Shown: one piece after another, positions 1 through 4,701 of the stretch
Layout: each line of letters begins with the position of its first letter
Numbering within the stretch: the first letter of the stretch is position 1
NCBI GenBank assembly: GCA_007131535.1
Contig: SLQI01000426.1
Location: forward strand, 1 to 6,031
DNA length: 6,031 nucleotides
Direction of reading: 5' to 3'
Source: Balneolales bacterium
Lineage (GTDB): Bacteria > Bacteroidota > Rhodothermia > Balneolales > Natronogracilivirgulaceae
Made by a program: the position numbers and the translations under genes
The notes under the pieces: model-generated
The model's database searches: none
What the model was told of the DNA's origin: nothing
The model's input: only the letters and a program-made list of their open reading frames with translations

Positions 1-33
1 CTCGGAGACTTCGTCGGGCTTAACTTTGCTCAT
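1..33 (-). CDS. atpA: ATP synthase F1 subunit alpha, first 11 codons (partial)
   Basis: An ATG at 33-31 opens a frame reading MSKVKPDEVSE to the left edge, 40 nt after the atpH stop. The Lys/Asp/Glu-rich start with a 'KPDEVSE' segment resembles the N-terminus of F1 alpha subunits, which commonly read '...pdEis..L'. Alpha follows delta in the standard atp gene order, so position carries most of the assignment. The alpha subunit forms the catalytic hexamer with beta, with non-catalytic nucleotide sites on alpha. No convincing Shine-Dalgarno precedes the ATG. The remaining ~98% of the gene lies outside the window. Confidence 0.8.
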   Translation of the reverse strand, partial: MSKVKPDEVSE

Positions 34-73
34 AAAAGGTTATATCTGTTCAAAAAATCCTGGTTTTAACGAA

Positions 74-619
74 TCAGGCAGCTGTACCGTGGAAGAGGGC
101 ATCGAGCTTTTGGATTTTGTTCTTGACCGAACCGTCAATTACCGTGTCCCCAACCCGGATCGTCAACCCACCGATGAGTGACTTGTCCTCTACCAGATTG
201 AGTTCAACAGTTTTTCCTGTTTTCTTCTCCAATGCCTTTTTCAGCTCACTAACCTGCTTATCATCCGGTTTGAGCGAAAAACGGACCTCTGCTTTAATAA
301 TACCATGGTGCTCATTGTAAATCTCTGCAAATGATTCGGCAACAGCACCTAAAAGCTCTTCACGCCGTTTATGAAGCAGCAGGTCGATCATGTTGACCGT
401 CATCTCGCGCAACGAAGAAGAAAAAATATTATCGAGTACGTCTTTCTTCTTTTGTTTGGAGATAATCTGATTTTTCAGAAATACCTGTAGTTCGCGAGAC
501 TGATTGACCATTGAGCTGATCAGCCGGGTATCTTCAAGAACTTTCTCCAGTACCCCTTCTTCCTCAGCTTGCCGGTACAATGCCTGGGCGTAACGTTTTG
601 CTGCCTTTGGAATCAGCAT
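74..619 (-). CDS. atpH: ATP synthase F1 subunit delta (OSCP type)
   Basis: This is the delta subunit, which joins the top of the F1 hexamer to the peripheral b stalk. From the ATG at 619 it is 181 residues, normal for the family. The N-terminus 'MLIPKAAKRYAQALY' matches the conserved start of the helical domain (about residues 1-105). The C-terminal family signature 'IGGLTIRVGDTVIDGSV' lies at about residues 149-165. A TTG at 625 in the same frame would overlap the atpF stop as TTGA and add two residues. I prefer the ATG because the conserved 'A+RYA.AL' block then begins at the usual distance from the start. Neither start has a clear SD. The ATG start is 2 nt after the atpF stop codon, so translation is probably coupled to atpF. 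Confidence 0.95.
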   Translation of the reverse strand: MLIPKAAKRYAQALYRQAEEEGVLEKVLEDTRLISSMVNQSRELQVFLKNQIISKQKKKDVLDNIFSSSLREMTVNMIDLLLHKRREELLGAVAESFAEIYNEHHGIIKAEVRFSLKPDDKQVSELKKALEKKTGKTVELNLVEDKSLIGGLTIRVGDTVIDGSVKNKIQKLDALFHGTAA

Positions 620-621
620 GG

Positions 622-1131
622 TCAATTCTTTGAAATATCCTGGATATACTCGTCGACAAGCTTTTTGTTTTTCTTATCGTCGAGTTCCGATTCAATAATT
701 TTTGATGCAGCTTGTACAGCCAGGTCTGCAACTTCTTTGCGAAGTTCGACCAATGCTTTCTGCTTTTCCTGCTCAATGGTTTCACGAGCCTGCTCGAGCA
801 TAGCTTCGGCCTCTTTGCGGCTCTTTTCAATCCGTTCCTGTCGAATAGCTTCTGCTTCTTCAACGGCTTGTTTACGAATTTCCTGAGCCTTTTGCTCCGC
901 CTCTTTCATTGCCTTTTCATTATCGGCGGAGATTTTCTTAGCCTGTTCCATTGCAATTTCTGCCGATTCGAGAGAGTCTTTGATGGAACTCTCTCGCTCT
1001 TTGAGTGCATTTAATATCGGCTTCCAGGCAAATTTTGCCAGGATAAACATGAACAATAGAAATGTTATGAGAATCCAGGCAAACAGGCCAAAGTCTACAT
1101 CAAGCAGACTTTGAGCAATTACTGTAGTCAT
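622..1131 (-). CDS. atpF: ATP synthase Fo subunit b
   Basis: Subunit b forms the peripheral stalk that holds F1 still against the rotating c ring. The 169-residue product has one N-terminal membrane helix (about residues 14-32) followed by 'AKFAWKPI', the typical b-subunit junction after the helix. A long Glu/Lys/Arg/Ala-rich coiled-coil then spans roughly residues 40-160, with no other domain. Length is in the usual 155-175 range. Only one b-type gene is present, so the stalk is probably a b homodimer; a b' gene elsewhere cannot be excluded. It starts 32 nt after atpE with no visible SD, and its stop is 2 nt before the atpH ATG. Confidence 0.96.
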   Translation of the reverse strand: MTTVIAQSLLDVDFGLFAWILITFLLFMFILAKFAWKPILNALKERESSIKDSLESAEIAMEQAKKISADNEKAMKEAEQKAQEIRKQAVEEAEAIRQERIEKSRKEAEAMLEQARETIEQEKQKALVELRKEVADLAVQAASKIIESELDDKKNKKLVDEYIQDISKN

Positions 1132-1163
1132 GTTTTAATCTGTTTTATATCGGAACGTTGTAC

Positions 1164-1379
1164 TTATGCAACGATGACCAAAAGGAATGACAGAACGATA
1201 CCTGCAAGTGCTGCACCCTCAATAAGAGCGGCGGAAATCAGCATTGAAGTACGGATATCGTTTGATGCTTCAGGCTGTCGGGCCGTACCATCCATAGCAC
1301 CTTTGGCAAGGTTACCGATTCCAATACCTGCTGCGAGTGCAGATAATCCGGCTCCGAGTGCTGCTCCTAATACTTCCAT
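1164..1379 (-). CDS. atpE: ATP synthase Fo subunit c (proteolipid)
   Basis: Subunit c is the two-helix hairpin that assembles into the rotor ring. The 71-residue protein has a glycine-rich helix 1 containing AxGxGxG at residues 16-22, the polar loop 'ARQPEA' (33-38), and helix 2 with the ion-binding carboxylate Glu54 in 'ALIEGAALAG'. The Na+ signature is absent: Ile21 sits where Na+-type c subunits such as Ilyobacter carry Gln32, and Glu54 is followed by Gly-Ala rather than Ser-Thr. H+ coupling is therefore inferred. The start is fixed by a strong SD. It lies 57 nt after atpB and 32 nt before atpF. Confidence 0.97.
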   Translation of the reverse strand: MEVLGAALGAGLSALAAGIGIGNLAKGAMDGTARQPEASNDIRTSMLISAALIEGAALAGIVLSFLLVIVA

Positions 1380-1386
1380 TTGATTA

Positions 1387-1392
1387 CTCCTT
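1387..1392 (-). promoter_or_regulatory. strong ribosome binding site of atpE
   Basis: The minus strand reads AAGGAG, then TAATCAA (7 nt), then the atpE ATG: a full-strength SD at ideal spacing inside an AT-rich spacer. Most other genes in this window lack a recognisable SD. Subunit c is needed in about 8-15 copies per complex, so stronger initiation here makes sense; that functional reading is inference. Confidence 0.8.
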
Positions 1393-1422
1393 ATTTATAG
1401 TGTGTTAGTGTTTGATTTCGCA

Positions 1423-1435
1423 GTTATTCAATAAC
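1423..1435 (-). repeat. perfect 13-bp inverted repeat between atpB and atpE
   Basis: GTTATT-C-AATAAC on the plus strand is a perfect inverted repeat with a single central base, beginning 2 nt after the atpB stop codon in transcription order. As RNA it could form only a small 5-bp, AU-rich hairpin with a 3-nt loop and no following U run, so it is not a convincing terminator. It could be a weak mRNA processing or pausing element between the single-copy a subunit and the multi-copy c subunit, or chance in AT-rich sequence. Confidence 0.45.
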
Positions 1436-1437
1436 AA

Positions 1438-2550
1438 TTAACTATGAGCGTGTTCAACGGCATGTTCATCACCGTGATGATGATCATGTTCTTCCGTAGC
1501 AAGACCGATAAACAACGCCGAAAGAATTACAAATACGTAAGCCTGAATAAAAGCGATAAATGCTTTCAGGATATAGACAAAAAGCGTCAGACCGATCCAG
1601 AATATGGACGACCCGTAAGCTGCTATAGCTCCAAAATGGATATCTATGATAAAAATGGCTGATATCAGGCTAAAGATGAGAATCTTGCCTGATGTCATAT
1701 TGGCAAAAAGTCGAATGCACAGGGCGAACGGCTTGGTAAATTGACCGACGATTTCAACCGGGATCATCATTATTTTGATAAACACCGGTACGTCAGGGAA
1801 CCAAAAGATGTGTTTCCAGTGATCTTTGGATGCAAAAATCTGTGTGGCAAAAAAAGTCAAGACGGCCAAAGCTGCTGTTACGGTAACATCGGCTGTGGAG
1901 GAAACGCCCCACGGCAGCAAACCGAACAGGTTCATAAAAAGAATAGAGAAGAAGGCCGTTAGAAGATAAGGCATAAACTTCTCATACTTATCTTCCGGAA
2001 TGTTGGGGCGCGCAACGTTATCGCGGATGAACAAAACCAGTGTTTCAAAAATGTTTTGAAATACACCATTCGGTTCGGTGGTCCGCCCTACTCCGCGTTG
2101 ATACTTCCGTGCCAGAGGAATAAAAATTATAAAGACAATAAAAACACCGAACCAAAACCAGACAAGATGTTTAGTGATCGAAAAATCAAAAAGGATCTGC
2201 GGTTCACCTTCGGCCCGGGTTAATTCATAAGTGGCCGGAACAACAACCCCACCTTCGGTTTCCGGTTCATTTTCCAGATAAGCTACATCAATGAAACCTC
2301 TGTCGCTGTTTAAGGCACTGGTGGTAGACCGGAAAAAATGAAACCCGTCTTCGGCATAAAAGAAACGCGGTAGTTCAATATACCCCAGAGGCTGAAAATC
2401 GAGATAATTGCTGTCAACGACTTTGGAAAGTAAATCTACCGGGCTTGAGTTGCTTTCAACTCCTTGTTGTTCCTCACTGGCAGAAAGAGACTGATGGCTA
2501 AGTGCGATTGTTGTTAGAATCAGAATTATAATTCTGAAATATTGTTTCAT
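1438..2550 (-). CDS. atpB: ATP synthase Fo subunit a
   Basis: Subunit a is the stator proton channel facing the c ring. The 370-residue protein exceeds the ~270 of E. coli because of its N-terminus: a signal-peptide-like segment (residues 1-24, ending 'SLSA') and a polar stretch to about 125, then helices near 127-147, 193-213, 221-240, 256-276 and two long C-terminal helices. The essential arginine is Arg280 in 'IRLFANMTSGKIL' (E. coli Arg210). Asn284 and Gln336 align with Asn214 and Gln252, and Glu266 with Glu196. Oddly, the positions of E. coli Glu219 and His245 are Lys289 and Lys329. The tail (353-370) has seven histidines. The ATG overlaps the stop of the previous gene as TAATG. Confidence 0.97.
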   Translation of the reverse strand: MKQYFRIIILILTTIALSHQSLSASEEQQGVESNSSPVDLLSKVVDSNYLDFQPLGYIELPRFFYAEDGFHFFRSTTSALNSDRGFIDVAYLENEPETEGGVVVPATYELTRAEGEPQILFDFSITKHLVWFWFGVFIVFIIFIPLARKYQRGVGRTTEPNGVFQNIFETLVLFIRDNVARPNIPEDKYEKFMPYLLTAFFSILFMNLFGLLPWGVSSTADVTVTAALAVLTFFATQIFASKDHWKHIFWFPDVPVFIKIMMIPVEIVGQFTKPFALCIRLFANMTSGKILIFSLISAIFIIDIHFGAIAAYGSSIFWIGLTLFVYILKAFIAFIQAYVFVILSALFIGLATEEHDHHHGDEHAVEHAHS

Positions 2551-2939
2551 TACTCCTTTGTCGCTTGCTTGGGTTTCATTTTTTGGATGACAGATTGTAT
2601 CTCAATCACAGATTTGTAAATATAGGAAATTAAAACCCCCAATGTAAACCCGATCACATGTAAAATTTCCAGAAAATATAACCCGATCACGGCCCCGAGT
2701 ATCAAGGTCAGTTTTATCAACATTCCGCCAAAAGTCGCCGCCATAAAACGGTTCATAGACTCATGTTTTTGCCGGGATACTACTCCGTACACAATCATGG
2801 CAAGCACGGTCATGAAAATACATCCTATGGCAAATGCATAGAATACATCAACACCCCAAATATTAATGATGATCAACCCTGAAATAATCAGAAAAATAAG
2901 ATCGGCAAGCAGAACCTTGCCCGTAAATGATTGCATCAT
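2550..2939 (-). CDS. atpI: AtpI-like four-helix membrane protein (ATP synthase subunit I family)
   Basis: This 129-residue, very hydrophobic protein has four predicted membrane helices at about 9-28, 32-54, 66-90 and 91-110, with a basic loop 'SRQKHE' after helix 2 and a Lys/Gln-rich C-terminus. Size, helix count, a lysine inside helix 3 ('GGMLIKLTLI', Lys76) and the position between atpZ and atpB fit the AtpI/UncI family. AtpI proteins assist c-ring assembly in some species, and AtpI/AtpZ have been linked to Mg2+/Ca2+ supply in Bacillus. The family is poorly conserved, so the assignment leans on context. It starts ATGATG; the first ATG overlaps the atpZ stop as ATGA. No SD is visible, consistent with coupled translation. 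Confidence 0.75.
   Translation of the reverse strand: MMQSFTGKVLLADLIFLIISGLIIINIWGVDVFYAFAIGCIFMTVLAMIVYGVVSRQKHESMNRFMAATFGGMLIKLTLILGAVIGLYFLEILHVIGFTLGVLISYIYKSVIEIQSVIQKMKPKQATKE
2553..2559 (-). promoter_or_regulatory. ribosome binding site of atpB, short spacing
   Basis: The minus strand reads AAAGGAG, TA, then the atpB ATG. The SD core is strong but only 2 nt from the start codon, closer than optimal. It lies within the last codons of the atpI-like gene, whose TAA shares a base with the ATG (TAATG), so re-initiation by ribosomes finishing that gene is likely to contribute. Confidence 0.6.
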
Positions 2940-3175
2940 GAATCTGAATTTTTATTTCCGGATTTACCGGAAGTCAGTATGAAAGTCCGCCACAAGAGAT
3001 TGAAAAAACCTGCAAAACCTAATAATACACCGGCTAAAATACCCCAGGGTGTCCAGTTATATCGCTGATCAACGTAGACCCCTGCCAAAATAGGCACCAA
3101 TAATGTAAGCATTATCTGAATTCCCAAGGTCAGATAAGGTGCAAGCTTGCGAATATCGCCGGCAAATTTACTCAT
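2936..3175 (-). CDS. atpZ: AtpZ-type two-helix accessory protein of the ATP synthase operon
   Basis: This 79-residue protein has two membrane helices (about 14-35 and 43-64) joined by 'VYVDQRYNWTPWGIL'. A G-x-x-x-D turn, a Pro-Trp start of helix 2, then 'LLGFAGFFNLLWRT', is the recurring pattern of AtpZ/gene-1 proteins that open many atp operons. It probably works with the adjacent AtpI-like protein in Fo assembly or divalent-ion handling; this is known for the Bacillus pair and only inferred here. I chose the ATG at 3175 ('MSKFAGDIRKLAPYL'), where family-like sequence begins. An in-frame ATG at 3190 would add MLLCD, but sits 4 nt after a small hairpin. Neither has an SD. The stop overlaps the next start (ATGA). 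Confidence 0.8.
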   Translation of the reverse strand: MSKFAGDIRKLAPYLTLGIQIMLTLLVPILAGVYVDQRYNWTPWGILAGVLLGFAGFFNLLWRTFILTSGKSGNKNSDS

Positions 3176-3194
3176 ATCACACAACAGCATTTTA

Positions 3195-3209
3195 AGGGTT
3201 ATATACCCT
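3195..3209 (-). repeat. small inverted repeat just upstream of atpZ
   Basis: On the plus strand AGGGT and ACCCT flank a 5-nt TATAT loop, giving a 5-bp stem in the mRNA leader of atpZ. It ends 4 nt before the alternative ATG at 3190 and about 20 nt before the preferred ATG at 3175. It could modulate initiation, but it is short enough to be chance. Confidence 0.35.
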
Positions 3210-3245
3210 GTGTTTTTTGCTACCAGCTATCCGGATAATCTGCAC

Positions 3246-3267
3246 TATGGAGAATTAATTCACCATA
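3246..3267. promoter_or_regulatory. near-perfect 22-bp palindrome, candidate operator upstream of atpZ
   Basis: The minus-strand half-site is TATGGTGAATT, followed directly by its reverse complement with a single mismatched pair, giving 10 of 11 symmetric positions. The centre is the perfect palindrome GAATTAATTC (3252-3261). It sits about 70 bp before the atpZ start and about 25 bp downstream of a possible -10 element. That geometry suits a repressor operator. An mRNA hairpin is possible but would be AU-rich and is not followed by a U run, so termination is unlikely. A second partial copy of the central motif (ATTAATTCA) lies at 3280-3288. Confidence 0.55.
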
Positions 3268-3292
3268 ACCGATTCTCAGATTAATTCATTAC

Positions 3293-3329
3293 AGTATAGC
3301 AAAAAAATCTGCGAAAACGGTATTGTCAA
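3293..3329 (-). promoter_or_regulatory. candidate promoter of the ATP synthase operon
   Basis: Two readings overlap. The extended -10 TGCTATACT lies at 3301-3293. A Bacteroidota-like arrangement is also present: TTG (3329-3327), 19 nt, then TTTTTTTG (3307-3300), which misses the A of the TAnnTTTG consensus. TTGACA at 3329-3324 is 25 nt from TATACT, too far for an ordinary sigma-70 pair. A promoter somewhere in this spacer is plausible because it is the only long gap before the atp genes, but the exact element is uncertain. Confidence 0.3.
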
Positions 3330-3368
3330 TTACTCAGCTATCCGTCGAGTCAGTGGTGTGCTGTCGGA

Positions 3369-3830
3369 TTATCCCTTTGGCGATACTTCCTCTGCCGTTT
3401 TAAGATCTTTTTTGGTGCCCGCTTTATTTCCGCTTTCAGGCTTAGAACTCATTTTGCAGGCTCCGTCAAAACTTGCACCTTCTTCTATCAGAATAGTTTT
3501 TGTGTTGATATCTCCGGTAACACGAGCGGTTTTACGCAGAATCAACTTGTTAGTAATGGTAATTTCACCATCAACTGTACCGGCAATATCCGCTTCCTTT
3601 GCATTGACATCACCTTCGACCTTGCCGGTTTGGGTGACAATGCATTTTCCGCCGGCTTCAATCTGACCTTCAAGTACACCGGATACTCTGACATCATTTT
3701 TGGTATTGAGTGAACCCTTCATCCGGGATTCTTCACTGATCATATTAACGGTAGGATGAGCAGCAGAACCATTTGTTGAATTGGTAGCCATAGTTTTCCT
3801 GTCGGTTGAGTTATTTTTTGATTTAAACAT
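3369..3830 (-). CDS. bactofilin (polymer-forming cytoskeletal protein)
   Basis: Bactofilins self-assemble into non-polar, nucleotide-free filaments at the inner membrane and scaffold cell-wall enzymes. The 153-residue product has the family plan: a short basic N-terminus beginning 'MFKSK', a Ser/Thr/Asn-rich linker, a beta-helical core at about 31-127, and a disordered charged tail. The core shows the repeating hydrophobic/Gly pattern ('VSGVLEGQIEAGGK', 'VEGDVNAKEADIAGTVDGEI', 'VTGDINTKTILIEEGASFDG'). The N-terminal 'MF+' fits the membrane-tethering motif reported for bactofilins. I chose the ATG at 3830 for that motif and for the 7-nt gap after the peptidase gene; the frame stays open to 3950 but that part overlaps the peptidase. 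An ATG at 3791 would give 140 residues. Confidence 0.93.
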   Translation of the reverse strand: MFKSKNNSTDRKTMATNSTNGSAAHPTVNMISEESRMKGSLNTKNDVRVSGVLEGQIEAGGKCIVTQTGKVEGDVNAKEADIAGTVDGEITITNKLILRKTARVTGDINTKTILIEEGASFDGACKMSSKPESGNKAGTKKDLKTAEEVSPKG

Positions 3831-3837
3831 GTATTCA

Positions 3838-4701
3838 CTAATTAATGTTGTGAAAATAGAGCTCCGGATCGAGCGGAACCCCGTTATTCCATAATTCCAG
3901 ATGTAAATGAGGTGCGGAAGATTGTAAACCGGTAGAACCAACGCTCGCAACTATCTCACCTTTGCGTACGACGTCCCCGACTTGTTTCATCAAACTCCGG
4001 CAGTGTTTATATACGCTTACATATCCTCCGGGGTGCTGTATATGGAGCACATATCCATTGTTCATAGTGCGGTCACTGTTGATTACCACCCCGTCGGCGA
4101 TACTTGTAACAATGGTTCCTTCTTCGGCAGCAATATCAATTCCGTAATGACTCGATTCCGGCTTATATAATCGTGTAGTAGTGCCCTCAACCGGTAATGT
4201 GGTTGGGAATACAGGCTTATTACTTAAAAAAGCACTGCTGATAATCTGATTTGCCTCCAGTGCAAGCACGCCATCATACCGAATATTGGAAAATGTAGCT
4301 CTCTCCCCACCCTGATCTTCAGCCATATAAGCAGACGCGTCAATATCACTTACCGCAAATGTGGTATCTTCACCACCTGCTACAGCATTCTGAATTTCTC
4401 TCAATTGCCGGTCTCTGGTATCAAGTGAGTCTTGCAGTGCAATAACCTGGCGGGTTATATCCTCAACGGTGCTCCTCATCTCTGTATCCGATGCTCTGAA
4501 CAACAAGCTTCCAAAAGGAGTCACATAAAGTGCTAAAATTACGATAACCAACAGCATTACGATCCCCGCTGATACGCCATATATCAGTTTGAGCGGCTTG
4601 ACGACATACGTCTCCGGGTTTTCCGGTCGCTCGTCATCAACCATAATTAATTTGACGTCTTCATTCCGACGCCGCAAGAGTTTTTGAAGAAGCTCTTTCA
4701 T
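3838..4701 (-). CDS. membrane-anchored M23 (LytM-type) metallopeptidase
   Basis: This is a 287-residue protein with a cytoplasmic basic N-terminus (1-37), one membrane helix (about 38-60), a short coiled-coil/linker region (about 72-108) and a C-terminal M23 domain (about 160-285). All M23 motif residues are visible: His185 and Asp189 in 'HYGIDIA', His233 in 'YKH', and His265-x-His267 in 'HLHLEL'. By homology to LytM, His185, Asp189 and His267 bind Zn2+, while His233 and His265 are catalytic. The domain should therefore be an active peptidoglycan cross-bridge or stem-peptide endopeptidase facing the periplasm, not a degenerate activator. It precedes a bactofilin by 7 bp, the arrangement seen with shape-determining peptidases such as the Csd/CcmA group. 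No SD precedes the ATG. Confidence 0.93.
   Translation of the reverse strand: MKELLQKLLRRRNEDVKLIMVDDERPENPETYVVKPLKLIYGVSAGIVMLLVIVILALYVTPFGSLLFRASDTEMRSTVEDITRQVIALQDSLDTRDRQLREIQNAVAGGEDTTFAVSDIDASAYMAEDQGGERATFSNIRYDGVLALEANQIISSAFLSNKPVFPTTLPVEGTTTRLYKPESSHYGIDIAAEEGTIVTSIADGVVINSDRTMNNGYVLHIQHPGGYVSVYKHCRSLMKQVGDVVRKGEIVASVGSTGLQSSAPHLHLELWNNGVPLDPELYFHNIN

Larger units (their letters stand above)
3224..3344 (-). repeat. 10-bp direct repeat bracketing the atpZ promoter region
   Basis: CAGCTATCCG occurs exactly at 3224-3233 and 3335-3344 (111 bp apart) on the plus strand. Each copy is preceded by TAC, with one extra T in the second. The first copy also forms part of a perfect 10-bp palindrome TATCCGGATA (3228-3237). 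The pair encloses the palindrome and promoter-like elements of the spacer, which suggests paired protein-binding sites. No protein is identified. Confidence 0.4.

Noticed and set aside
117..320. Plus-strand open frame opposite atpH
   Set aside because: It lies wholly inside a well-supported gene on the other strand, is Ser/Thr/Leu-rich without family resemblance, and has no SD. The same reasoning applies to plus-strand frames at 569-886, 712-1014, 1111-1383, 1444-1662, 1741-1962, 3358-3666, 3962-4147, 3982-4170, 4931-5398 and 5591-5827.
564..863. Minus-strand frame overlapping atpF and atpH in another phase
   Set aside because: It shares its DNA with two conserved subunits; the Arg/Lys/Ser-rich translation is what an out-of-frame coiled-coil gene gives.
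1423..1435. Inverted repeat after atpB as a transcription terminator
   Set aside because: The stem is only about 5 AU-rich pairs with no U run, and essential operon genes continue downstream.
3176..3190. Five-residue extension of AtpZ (MLLCD) from the ATG at 3190
   Set aside because: AtpZ-like sequence begins at the ATG at 3175 and the upstream ATG has no SD and sits next to a small hairpin. Not fully excluded.
3300..3307. Run of seven T (minus strand) after bactofilin as an intrinsic terminator
   Set aside because: No GC-rich stem immediately precedes it; only very short pairings can be drawn.
3324..3329. TTGACA as a -35 paired with TATACT
   Set aside because: The 25-nt spacing is too long for a sigma-70 promoter; kept only as part of an uncertain promoter region.
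3831..3950. 40-residue N-terminal extension of the bactofilin to an ATG at 3950
   Set aside because: It overlaps the end of the M23 gene in another frame, and the bactofilin-typical 'MFKSK' start is at 3830.
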